A stretch of DNA of 6,409 bases from Verrucomicrobiota bacterium (lineage in GTDB: Bacteria; Verrucomicrobiota; Verrucomicrobiia; Opitutales; UBA2995), in the NCBI GenBank assembly GCA_027297085.1, contig JAPUIL010000675.1, positions 1 to 6,409 on the forward strand, written 5' to 3'. Shown one piece after another: positions 1 through 6,409 of the stretch; position 1 is the stretch's first letter; each line of letters starts with the position of its first letter. Both the position numbers and the translations under genes were made by a program. The notes beneath the pieces were generated by a model. The model ran no database searches, was not told the DNA's origin, and worked only from the letters and a program-made list of their open reading frames with translations.

Positions 1-298
1 CAATGAGAAGATCCTCCGCTTGGGAGGGACTAGACAGGCGATAGGCATCCATATGGATCAGCTGCCGCGTACCACGGTAAATGGAATAAAGATTAAAGGT
101 TGGCGACTTTACAGATTCCTGAATGGACCAGGCTTTTGCCAGACCTTGAACGAAGGTGGTTTTGCCTGTACCCAGGGATCCGGAAAGTTTTAAAACTTGG
201 TCGGCAGGTAATTCTTTGGCAAAGGATGAAGCGATTGATTGGGTCTGACTAGCCGACTCCGAAATTACACCCTGCGACAATTGATCAGAAATGCTCAT
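1..298 (-). CDS. tsaE: TsaE, tRNA t6A-modification ATPase (3' end outside window)
   Basis: TsaE is the small cytoplasmic P-loop ATPase that works with TsaB and TsaD (and TsaC/Sua5-made threonylcarbamoyl-AMP) to place t6A at A37 of ANN-decoding tRNAs. The first 99 residues are visible. A Walker A loop GSLGTGKTT lies at residues 40-48 (Lys46, Thr47), followed by FVQGLAKAW. The SPTF motif is at 65-68 and HMDAYRL at 82-88, matching the family's SPTF and H-x-D-x-YRL signatures. The family is usually about 150-160 residues, so roughly the last third, including the Trp-containing C-terminal motif, lies outside the window. The ATG at 296-298 sits inside the end of thiL in another frame, giving a 14-base overlap and suggesting translational coupling. 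A weak AAAGG lies 8 bases upstream. The identification is firm; only the C-terminus is unseen. Confidence 0.95.
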   Translation of the reverse strand, partial: MSISDQLSQGVISESASQTQSIASSFAKELPADQVLKLSGSLGTGKTTFVQGLAKAWSIQESVKSPTFNLYSIYRGTRQLIHMDAYRLSSPSQAEDLLI

Positions 299-1250
299 AA
301 CCTTGGCCTTTGTAATGGCTAAAAGAACCCGAATACTTAACCTGGACCAGGCCGCCGGGAGGGTGTGTGTTTATTTTTCCAATACAGGTGAGAGGAGTGG
401 AAAACGATTCTTTCCACTCAGTTAAAAATTCGATGGGATGAACTTCCGGCCAGAGAGTAAAGAGAAGTTCATAATCTTCTCCGTCTTCTAAGGCGTGCTC
501 TATCGGGTTGCGATTTGTGGTAGATGCACGCTCGATGGCGGCGTCACTGATAGGGATGCTATCTGTATCCACATCTATGCTACAATTGTCTGGACACAGG
601 TTTAACAGGTCTGTTGCCAAGCCATCCGATACATCCATTGCGGAGGTGACTCCCGTTTGACTTGCAAGCCACAAGCCTTCTTTGAGGCGAGGTTCGAAAT
701 CGAGATGTTTGCCTAACAAACTGCCGCCTAGCGTACCGGTTACCCAAAGCGTGTCTCCGGGTTTGGAAGTTTTTCGGGTTAGTGATTTTTCCGCACCGGA
801 GCCAAAAAGAGTCAGAGTGAATGCAAGGTCCTGAAATGTGGAGGTGATATCTCCTCCCACCAAGGCAATGGAATAGGCTTCGGCCGCTTCTCTTAATCCC
901 AGATAAAATCCTTTAAGCCATTCAACAGAAGTGGATGTTGGTAGTAAGCATGCAAGAACCGCATGTGAGGGTTGAGCACCCATTGCAGCCAGGTCACTTA
1001 TGTTGCGTTTTAGCAATTTTTGGCCAGCGAGACTCGGAGGGGTCGAGGCATTAAAATGCTTATCCAATACGAGCGAATCTATGGTCACCACCAGGTTTGT
1101 GCCCGCGAGGTTTATTACGGCTGCGTCGTCCCCGATGCCTGCAGGGGAAGGAGGGCTGCAGGAGCCCAACCATTCGGCGATCGACTGGATGAGATTACGT
1201 TCTCCCAGCTGAATTATTTGTTCCGCTTTTTGGTCGGAAAAAGGGTTCAT
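285..1250 (-). CDS. thiL: ThiL, thiamine-monophosphate kinase
   Basis: ThiL phosphorylates thiamine monophosphate with ATP to give thiamine diphosphate, the last step of cofactor synthesis, in the cytoplasm. The 321-residue length is normal for the family. Visible signatures in order are GIGDDAAV (38-45, Mg/ATP-binding aspartates), TIDSLV with a following His65 (where many members have TTDTLV...HF), NISDLAAMGA (83-92), VGGD (131-134), VTGTLGGSLLG (170-180), AMDVSDGL (204-211) and DGEDYELLF (256-264). Small departures from the common consensus are Ile57 for Thr and Asp256 for the first Gly of GGEDYEL; neither removes a catalytic aspartate. The ATG at 1248-1250 follows the stop of the protease gene by 2 bases, and the TGA at 285-287 lies within tsaE. 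There is no visible Shine-Dalgarno sequence, so reinitiation after the upstream gene is likely. No other thi genes and no TPP riboswitch are seen here. Confidence 0.96.
   Translation of the reverse strand: MNPFSDQKAEQIIQLGERNLIQSIAEWLGSCSPPSPAGIGDDAAVINLAGTNLVVTIDSLVLDKHFNASTPPSLAGQKLLKRNISDLAAMGAQPSHAVLACLLPTSTSVEWLKGFYLGLREAAEAYSIALVGGDITSTFQDLAFTLTLFGSGAEKSLTRKTSKPGDTLWVTGTLGGSLLGKHLDFEPRLKEGLWLASQTGVTSAMDVSDGLATDLLNLCPDNCSIDVDTDSIPISDAAIERASTTNRNPIEHALEDGEDYELLFTLWPEVHPIEFLTEWKESFSTPLTCIGKINTHPPGGLVQVKYSGSFSHYKGQGYEHF
307..311 (-). promoter_or_regulatory. weak ribosome binding site of tsaE
   Basis: The minus strand reads AAAGG followed by 8 bases and the tsaE ATG. It lies inside the last codons of thiL. 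It is the only start in the window with a recognisable Shine-Dalgarno-like motif, and it supports choosing the ATG at 298. The match is short and could be chance. Confidence 0.35.
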
Positions 1251-1252
1251 TG

Positions 1253-2089
1253 TTATGTGCTTATCAACATCAATACAAGCAGGGTATTTCCATTGAAGAG
1301 CCCGTGAAATATAATCGGGACAAAAATATTGCCTGTTTTCTCATAGGTTCTGCACAACCACAGACCGAGGAGAAAGAGAGGTAGAAAACTGAGTAAATTG
1401 AGGTGCATACCGGCAAACATCAAGCTGGTCAGGACAGCTGAAAGAGTGGGCGATACGTAGGTTTTCAGGCTACGATATATAAATGCACGAAAGAGCAATT
1501 CTTCAGAGATTGGCGCCACCACTACCGCCAAAAATGCTACGAAGAATAACACAGGTGAAATTCCCATTTCCTCCACTTGAGTTACGAGATCTTGAGGGTC
1601 TGTAGGTAAGTTCAGGAATTCCAACAGAATAGGCCAGATGTAACCTCCGGCCAGAAGAATTGGAATAGCGGCGAAGAAAAAATAAATCGAACGAAGGATG
1701 AGAGTAGTCAGGCCCTGCCTCACTGGGTTTAACGGAACGTCGTTGCCTTGTTTGTAGTACCTGAAAAAGCCATACAAGCTAACTAAGATGGCGATATGCA
1801 TCGGATATCCGAAGACAAATGAATGTTCATCCGGGATTACTTCAGTATTGAAAATAATCTTGTAGCCTTCCAGCGTAATCGCGCCGGCTCCAGAAATAAA
1901 AAGGAAGATGAATGTCAGAAACAAAGCCAGATCGAGACCCCTAATTCTCCAGGGATCCAATTTGAATTCATGCCCGATGGACGGCGTTTTTTTCGAAAGA
2001 ATGACGTGGTGAAACAAACAGGCCAGGCCGACGAAAAAGAGGGTTATGCTATAGTAGAGTATTACTGGGTTGAGATCTTCCGCATTCAT
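1253..2089 (-). CDS. CPBP-family intramembrane metalloprotease
   Basis: This 278-residue polytopic membrane protein belongs to the CPBP (CAAX protease / bacteriocin-processing, Abi) family of glutamate-type intramembrane proteases related to Rce1. The three diagnostic motifs are intact: EELLFR (Glu196, Glu197, Arg201), FAGMH (Phe225, His229) and HGLFN (His262, Asn266). Hydrophobic segments lie near residues 8-31, 51-71, 96-112, 129-160, 179-195, 213-228, 232-246 and 255-276, so about eight helices, with the motifs in the last four as expected. Substrates cannot be deduced; known members process prenylated proteins, bacteriocins or anti-sigma factors, and many are unassigned. It is the first gene of a tight run with thiL and tsaE (2-base gap to thiL). 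The ATG at 2087-2089 gives a sensible N-terminus running into the first helix, but no Shine-Dalgarno sequence precedes it. The family call is firm; the role is unknown. Confidence 0.93.
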   Translation of the reverse strand: MNAEDLNPVILYYSITLFFVGLACLFHHVILSKKTPSIGHEFKLDPWRIRGLDLALFLTFIFLFISGAGAITLEGYKIIFNTEVIPDEHSFVFGYPMHIAILVSLYGFFRYYKQGNDVPLNPVRQGLTTLILRSIYFFFAAIPILLAGGYIWPILLEFLNLPTDPQDLVTQVEEMGISPVLFFVAFLAVVVAPISEELLFRAFIYRSLKTYVSPTLSAVLTSLMFAGMHLNLLSFLPLFLLGLWLCRTYEKTGNIFVPIIFHGLFNGNTLLVLMLIST

Positions 2090-2221
2090 GTGAAATCACG
2101 CACCATGGTAAATGTTGCCACGAAAGCAACGCAATTGGGGGTTTAGCTTTTATGCAATTTCCAAACTTTGTTCTTACGCATCTGTCCCTGAATAGGCCGG
2201 ATCGTGATGTCTGAAATTGAA
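2090..2221. other. gap between nuclease and protease genes
   Basis: These 132 bases are the only place where the protease-thiL-tsaE cluster could have its own promoter and where the nuclease transcript could end. I find no convincing -35/-10 pair and no GC-rich hairpin followed by a T run. A short hairpin (GTTGC at 2114-2118 pairing with GCAAC at 2126-2130, 7-base loop) would lie in the protease leader. A small imperfect palindrome, GTGAAATCAC, directly abuts the start codon at 2090-2099. Both could be chance. No small open reading frame with recognisable content is present. Confidence 0.5.
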
Positions 2222-3040
2222 TCAGTCCTTGATAGACACCCGATCTTTTATTCTGGCAAAGGTTTTGGGGCCGATGCCTTTCACTTTTATCAGATCTTCA
2301 ATGGATCGGAATGGACGAGCTGCTATTATGCGTTGCGAGTATGTTAGGCCAATACCCGGAAGAAGAACAAGTTCTTCCTTGGTTGCGGTATTTATATTCA
2401 GTTTTCCTTCCAGATCAGGCAGGGCGGCTAGTTTTTTCTGATAATCAAAGGGGTCCCATACGTCGATGCCGGATGCCCAGGCACCCCTGCCATCCTCTTT
2501 GGCCTGCTTCTCCAATTTCCAAAGTCGCCGGCGAAACTGATCGATACTTTTTTCCTCTGGCCAAGCTTTGATGTAACCGTAAATACGGGCAAGGCCGCGT
2601 TTTACCAGCGCCTCGATCAAGTTACCTTTATCCGAATTTACAACTGCGTAGTAGCGTTGTCCCGTACCCTGGCCGTTTTCCCATTGGGTGTATATTGTGA
2701 GGTTTCCTTTGAGAAACTCCCGGGTAAACAGCTTCGCTTCACGACCAATTTGTTCGACTTCCTTAGGGGTGATGCCAAAGTATTCAGCCTGTTCCCGCAA
2801 ACGTGCCGGATAATCATCCCTTTCTTCCGGTGTATCCACCCAATAGAGGCGGAAAACATAGGGGGTCCCGTTGTGTTTTATCATGAAACTGTCACCATCG
2901 TTGATGCCGTTGGAGATGAAGCGGCAGTTGTTTAGCTCCATCCATTCGGCTCCGGAAGCAACGTTAATCCATGCTCCGGCGATCAAGCAGGTCCAGAAAA
3001 CCGCTCCCAGGAATGCGTTTTTGTAGGTGTTTTTCCCCAT
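2222..3040 (-). CDS. secreted thermonuclease (SNase-like) with ComEA-type helix-hairpin-helix tail
   Basis: Predicted extracytoplasmic nuclease of 272 residues. Residues 1-31 look like a Sec signal peptide: lysines near the start, hydrophobic stretch 9-27, then ASG-A. Residues about 35-190 are a staphylococcal-nuclease-like domain. DGDS (48-51) and FRLYWVDTPE (63-72) supply Asp50, Arg64, Asp69 and Glu72, matching Asp21, Arg35, Asp40 and Glu43 of the Staphylococcus enzyme. Arg129 in GQRYYAVV fits Arg87. Between DTPE and the next helix there is an insert of about 20 residues around QAEYFGITPKE. Residues 212-268 form a ComEA-like double helix-hairpin-helix (LNINTATKEEL, LLPGIG, VKGIGPKT), which binds DNA backbone. 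The ATG at 3038-3040 is chosen because it starts the signal peptide; a GTG at 3121 would add 27 residues, and neither has a Shine-Dalgarno sequence. Likely substrate is DNA or RNA outside the cytoplasm; whether the role is feeding, biofilm turnover or DNA uptake is open. Confidence 0.9.
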   Translation of the reverse strand: MGKNTYKNAFLGAVFWTCLIAGAWINVASGAEWMELNNCRFISNGINDGDSFMIKHNGTPYVFRLYWVDTPEERDDYPARLREQAEYFGITPKEVEQIGREAKLFTREFLKGNLTIYTQWENGQGTGQRYYAVVNSDKGNLIEALVKRGLARIYGYIKAWPEEKSIDQFRRRLWKLEKQAKEDGRGAWASGIDVWDPFDYQKKLAALPDLEGKLNINTATKEELVLLPGIGLTYSQRIIAARPFRSIEDLIKVKGIGPKTFARIKDRVSIKD

Positions 3041-3223
3041 AAATAGAGAGACAATGGAAGCCAAAGGGGAGTTCACGGGCGAGCTAAAATAATTAAAAAA
3101 AGCGAAGGTTGGTGATTGCACGATTCACATGGTTTCGTTTAGTTGTCCCCCCAGCTACCTTTTAACATTCCCATTGTTACATTCTTTTAGATCCCGTTTT
3201 ATTGCCTTTTACCAACTATCCTT
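3041..3223. promoter_or_regulatory. divergent promoter region
   Basis: The nuclease and the TPR protein gene are transcribed away from each other across these 183 bases, so both promoters should lie here. On the minus strand an AT-rich tract (3085-3101) contains TTTAAT (3092-3097), five of six matches to a -10 box, about 50 bases before the nuclease ATG, but without a good -35. On the plus strand TTGTTA (3174-3179) and TTTATT (3198-3203) are 18 bases apart and 20 bases before the TPR gene ATG, a weak pair. The region is inferred from gene layout; the boxes are guesses. Confidence 0.45.
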
Positions 3224-4543
3224 ATGGGTCTCCCAAAAGTCTCACTGCTGCTTATTACCTTAATTCTTCTTAGCGGATTCAACCTGGTTTCCGCTCAGAA
3301 TGCCTCCAATTCCTTGAAATCTGGTTCTGGAAATGACGCCGTCGACGGCTTTTCCGAACTAGAAGACAAGTCCGATGCCGAACAGTTGGTTGATCTCAAG
3401 GATCGGCTTCGGCAAATCGAATCCATGTTGCTCGCCCAGAAAGACCGGGAAAACGAGCTCCTGCGCGATCTCAATAAATTCGTGCTTACTGTTCAGGACC
3501 AACCGGCTGAACCATCTGACGCTCTAAAGGAGTTGGAAGCTACTGAAAAGTGGTTTCAGGCCGAATCCGCCGCTTTGGCGGCGAAAATCAAGAGTCTCGA
3601 GGTTGCAGTGGAAGCAAGCTATGAGCGCGATATGCGTATGGGCCAGGAGATGAATAAAACCATAATCATTACGGTCTCTGCCGTGGCTGGCGTTGGTTTA
3701 TTGGTATTTTTGGTCACTGTTTATCTGCAATACCGGCTCATGAGCCGCCCGGTGCAACCAGTTTACGTTCAAGCGCCTGTCCTCGCCTTGGAGGCAGCTC
3801 CTCCTCAACTGCCGGCAGCCGATAAAGAACCGGCGGAAACACCAGAGACTAGGCTGGTGGAGAATACCAAGGTGGACGATACAAACGAACGCTTTGTTTC
3901 GGCGATCGAGCGCTTGGAACAAAGGATTATGCATATGGAAGAAGGCCTGGCCCACCCTGATGTAGCTTCAAACCCTGATTTCGATTCACATTCGGCGGAG
4001 GAGCGTGAAGCCGAACCGGCTGAAGTGGTTGAGGAAGTTGAGGTTGAGAGAATTGAACACGCAGTAGCAGCCAAAGAAGTTTCGGTTCCTGAAAAACCAA
4101 GCAAGGCACCACCCGTTACCGATGAGCCTGTGGAAGTTGCTGCCTCCGAGGTTGAGGAATTATTAGATGAAGACGAAACTGAATCGGATGTTGTCACAGA
4201 TGACATGGACGTAGCCCTTCTTGAAGAAGAGGGAAAGCGTTTCTTACAGAAAGAAGATTGGGAAACCGCGTTTCAATATTTCAATCAGCTGGTCCGTCTT
4301 GATGGTCAGCGAGTTGATAACTGGGTGAATCGTGGTCGTGCGCTCGAGATGCTCAAACGGGAAGAAGAGGCTCTCGGTTCCTATGATAAGGCAATTGAGA
4401 TCAATCCTGAGCTTCCTTCGCCATTCCTATACAAAGCAGCCCTGTTAAGCCGGTTAGAGCGATTCGAGGAAGCACAAAAATTTTACAATGAAGCGCTTTC
4501 GAAAGTGCCGGTACAAAAAAACCAACAGCCTAGCACTGTATAA
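3224..4543 (+). CDS. membrane-anchored TPR protein with extracytoplasmic coiled coil
   Basis: I do not recognise a named family; only its parts can be described (439 residues). Residues 1-25 are a signal peptide ending VSA-Q. Residues 45-145 are charged and heptad-like (LKDRLRQIESMLLAQK and onward), a likely coiled coil outside the cytoplasm. A single membrane helix spans about 146-170, followed by Arg171 and Arg175, which places the rest inside. Residues 176-330 are a Pro/Ala- and then Glu/Val-rich low-complexity linker with a short helix (222-243). Residues 332-431 hold about three tetratricopeptide repeats: one starting near 332, a clear one near 366-397 (WVNRGRALEMLKREEEALGSYDKAIEINPE), and one at 398-431. 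TPRs bind protein partners, so a scaffold linking envelope and cytoplasm is likely, with no enzyme motif visible. The ATG is supported by the signal peptide; no Shine-Dalgarno sequence is seen. Its stop faces that of the next gene across 18 bases. Confidence 0.85.
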   Translation: MGLPKVSLLLITLILLSGFNLVSAQNASNSLKSGSGNDAVDGFSELEDKSDAEQLVDLKDRLRQIESMLLAQKDRENELLRDLNKFVLTVQDQPAEPSDALKELEATEKWFQAESAALAAKIKSLEVAVEASYERDMRMGQEMNKTIIITVSAVAGVGLLVFLVTVYLQYRLMSRPVQPVYVQAPVLALEAAPPQLPAADKEPAETPETRLVENTKVDDTNERFVSAIERLEQRIMHMEEGLAHPDVASNPDFDSHSAEEREAEPAEVVEEVEVERIEHAVAAKEVSVPEKPSKAPPVTDEPVEVAASEVEELLDEDETESDVVTDDMDVALLEEEGKRFLQKEDWETAFQYFNQLVRLDGQRVDNWVNRGRALEMLKREEEALGSYDKAIEINPELPSPFLYKAALLSRLERFEEAQKFYNEALSKVPVQKNQQPSTV

Positions 4544-4561
4544 GTTTCCTCGCTTCTTTAA

Positions 4562-6409
4562 TTAAGGCTCAAATCCTTTAGCGATTTTCTTTTCTAAGTC
4601 TTCCTCCGCTTCAAGATCTTCAAGAACTTCCTCCATCAACTCAGCTGGTTCTTCTTCTTCTTCCAAGTTGTCTGAAGCACTATTTCCCGGAAAAGGGACT
4701 TCCTTTTCTTCTTCAGATCCGGATTCCTCAGCTCGAATAAAAGTGGGATTGTCCATGTTCTCTTCTCCCTCAACGGTGCCCTCTAGATCTTCAAATTGAG
4801 GCCGGGCAACTTGGTCCGTCTTCGAATCTCCTTTGGTACCGGTCCAGGTGACCTCGGATTCGTTGTCATCAATAAAGGGTTCATTAAGTGACTCCACGGA
4901 AACTCCTCGATGCTCCAGTTGTTTCTCCAGATCTTTAATTTTCTCCTCGTAGGCTTTGAGTTTATCAAAAATCTCAGGTTGAAGCTTCGCCAGACGGTTT
5001 TCCATGGCCGCAACTTGTACGGTGGCTGACTCCTTACTTTTGAGAAGGGTCTGCCTCTGGCGGAAAAGAGTTTGCGTAAGATTGGATGTGAGCGCCTTGA
5101 TCATCGAGGTCTGACGGTGATCCTCGATAACTGCCGGTGTTTCGTCAGATTTGATATAAACAGGTGGGCCACTCCTGAAGTGGAGGAAGACCAGCAGCCC
5201 TACTACTAGAATAATTGCTAGGCCAATAAGCCAGCGATATAGGGTATCCATTACGGACAAGCCATTATTTATTGAGGCGGAGACAAAGGTGCCATCCGAG
5301 TCCGGCCGTGCAGGAACGGGGGGGAGTGTATCGTCCAGAGACGTGTTGGCTTGCATTGAAATGTCTGATTGGGCTACCGTGGTGGGCCTGAGGAGCGGTG
5401 GCAGTTTACCCTCTGGCCGTTGTTTTTCAGATTCCTTGATAACAGGCTTTGTTAAGGGCGCAGTAGTAGATTCTTCGGTCTTCGCTTTATCAGAAATGAT
5501 GGCTTCCTTCGTGTTCAGGGCAGGCTTTTCTTTGGCCAGCTCGATTTTGACGGAATCCTTTAATCGGGAGTACCGAAGAGTGATAATCATGAGGTCGAGA
5601 GCTTCTTTGATCGCCGGAGTAATTTCTGCGCCTTTTTTCACCACCACATCGCCCCGCTGAAACACCACTTCATTCTTCAGCTCTTCCTGGGCTGCAACCC
5701 AACGCTCTATAGAAAGGTTTTCCAGAAACTGTGTATTGGCCTGGATAAACTGCGCCAAGTATTGTTTGAGCGCCAGGTTGGGATGCCCGCTTTGTTTTGG
5801 AAAAATCTCTTGAGCCTGTGACAGAGGTAAGAACTGGCGGCGTGCGATTTGGGCCATCGGCTGATTTCCAACATCGCTAATGGAAGCCGGCTCGAATTGG
5901 CCGATGGTTATCAAATCCACCTTTTCAAGGTTTGTAATAGCGTTGCTTGGTTCTTCGTCCAATCGAATGAAATAGGCGGTCATGAAGGCATCAAGCAGAT
6001 CAATTAGCTCATTGAGCTCGTCCGCGGCAGCCTCTCCGGTGGCCCAACGGCGGGCCAAGGCGTCACTCAATGGATATTCCTTGTTTCGAGCCTGGAAGCT
6101 ATCGATAAAGCTGCCGAACGGCGCCGAATTGGCTTCAACCGGGCGGAAGGTGCGTTTTCCGAATACTTGGTTCAGGGAGCTTATGAATGTTTCCCGTGTT
6201 GAGTTCCAATTGTTGGTTAGATACCTGCCTGCGATACTAGATGCTGATTTTCGGTAGCCATAGAGCGCGGGGATCGTATTGCGAACTTCGGTAAATACAT
6301 CGGGGTGTTTTTCCGGATCGCTTAAGCGGATAGTCTCGTTTGCATAAATCGTATCACGAGCCCTTTCGCCAACTTTGTACTGCAACTCCTCGTCGGAGTA
6401 TTGAGCAAT
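4562..6409 (-). CDS. membrane protein with 7TMR-HDED-like sensor domain, no HD domain (N-terminus outside window)
   Basis: The frame is open to the window edge; 615 residues are visible and the start codon is missing, so the TTG at 6383-6385 is not the true start. Positions below count from the Leu encoded there. The N-terminal part resembles the extracytoplasmic domain of 7TM-HD (PgpH/YqfF-type) proteins: an opening YKVGERARDTIYAN (3-16), a long helical middle, and a closing QRGDVVVKKGAEITPAIKEAL (243-263), like that family's 'V..GdvIv.kGe.It' ending. A disordered Lys/Pro/Thr-rich linker follows (280-370), then one membrane helix (384-402), a coiled coil (about 425-495) and a Glu-rich acidic tail (503-600). 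The usual seven-helix bundle and cytoplasmic HD phosphohydrolase are absent, so c-di-AMP hydrolysis is not expected. An N-terminal membrane helix probably lies just outside the window. The domain assignment is by motif memory and moderately sure; the function is unknown. Confidence 0.7.
   Translation of the reverse strand: MAQYSDEELQYKVGERARDTIYANETIRLSDPEKHPDVFTEVRNTIPALYGYRKSASSIAGRYLTNNWNSTRETFISSLNQVFGKRTFRPVEANSAPFGSFIDSFQARNKEYPLSDALARRWATGEAAADELNELIDLLDAFMTAYFIRLDEEPSNAITNLEKVDLITIGQFEPASISDVGNQPMAQIARRQFLPLSQAQEIFPKQSGHPNLALKQYLAQFIQANTQFLENLSIERWVAAQEELKNEVVFQRGDVVVKKGAEITPAIKEALDLMIITLRYSRLKDSVKIELAKEKPALNTKEAIISDKAKTEESTTAPLTKPVIKESEKQRPEGKLPPLLRPTTVAQSDISMQANTSLDDTLPPVPARPDSDGTFVSASINNGLSVMDTLYRWLIGLAIILVVGLLVFLHFRSGPPVYIKSDETPAVIEDHRQTSMIKALTSNLTQTLFRQRQTLLKSKESATVQVAAMENRLAKLQPEIFDKLKAYEEKIKDLEKQLEHRGVSVESLNEPFIDDNESEVTWTGTKGDSKTDQVARPQFEDLEGTVEGEENMDNPTFIRAEESGSEEEKEVPFPGNSASDNLEEEEEPAELMEEVLEDLEAEEDLEKKIAKGFEP

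Noticed and set aside
1000..1307. overlapping plus-strand open frames of 70 and 95 codons
   Set aside because: They are antisense to thiL, whose family motifs are unambiguous, and have no recognisable content.
2090..2221. possible TPP riboswitch ahead of the thiL cluster
   Set aside because: No CTGAGA-type thi-box core or paired arms are visible on the minus strand, and the cluster starts with a protease gene.
2638..2935. open frames on both strands within the nuclease gene
   Set aside because: They overlap the conserved SNase domain in other frames and have no support of their own.
4028..4050. short GTTGAG repeats
   Set aside because: They encode the repetitive Glu/Val linker in frame and are ordinary low-complexity coding sequence, not a mobile or regulatory repeat.
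3805..4206. 133-codon Ser/Thr-rich open frame on the minus strand
   Set aside because: It is antisense to the Glu/Val-rich linker of the TPR protein; its odd composition is a by-product of GAA/GAG/GTT codons read backwards.
4544..4580. possible bidirectional terminator at the convergent junction
   Set aside because: The TTAATTAA palindrome has no loop and AAGG/CCTT gives only a 4-bp stem; neither resembles an intrinsic terminator.
5289..5660. 123-codon open frame on the plus strand
   Set aside because: It lies entirely inside the HDED-like gene on the opposite strand and shows no domain or signal.
1..6409. defence system, CRISPR, prophage or insertion sequence
   Set aside because: No transposase, integrase, terminal inverted repeats, spaced direct repeats, tRNA or known defence domains are seen; the nuclease has a signal peptide, which argues against intracellular defence.

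Overview
The window is a compact piece of bacterial chromosome with six protein genes: four complete and two cut by the window edges. It holds no RNA genes, CRISPR arrays, insertion sequences or phage genes that I can see. Gene content (TsaE, ThiL, a CPBP membrane protease, a secreted nuclease and two large envelope-anchored coiled-coil proteins), the signal peptides and the near absence of Shine-Dalgarno sequences suggest a Gram-negative-type bacterium. Verrucomicrobiota (Opitutia-like) is my best guess, but this is impression only; there is no rRNA or other taxonomic marker.

Left part, minus strand (read from 3040 down to 1): a secreted nuclease with a DNA-binding helix-hairpin-helix tail (2222-3040), a 132-base gap, then a tight cluster. 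The cluster is a CPBP-family intramembrane protease (1253-2089), thiL (285-1250, 2 bases downstream) and tsaE (1-298, overlapping the end of thiL by 14 bases, its own 3' end outside the window). The last three are almost certainly cotranscribed. ThiL makes thiamine diphosphate, TsaE is the ATPase of the tRNA t6A-modification system, and the protease processes membrane proteins of unknown identity. They share no obvious pathway; this looks like a housekeeping operon.

Middle: a 183-base divergent region (3041-3223) separates the nuclease from a plus-strand gene (3224-4543). That gene encodes a protein with a signal peptide, an extracytoplasmic coiled coil, one membrane helix, an acidic linker and cytoplasmic TPR repeats.

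Right part, minus strand: a large protein (4562-6409, N-terminus outside the window) whose extracytoplasmic half resembles the sensor domain of 7TM-HD (PgpH-type) phosphodiesterases. Here that domain is followed by one membrane helix, a coiled coil and an acidic tail, with no seven-helix bundle and no HD catalytic domain. It converges with the TPR protein gene, with only 18 bases between the stop codons. The two proteins have the same overall plan (outside region, single helix, coiled coil, acidic stretch inside). This pair is the least explained and most interesting part of the window.
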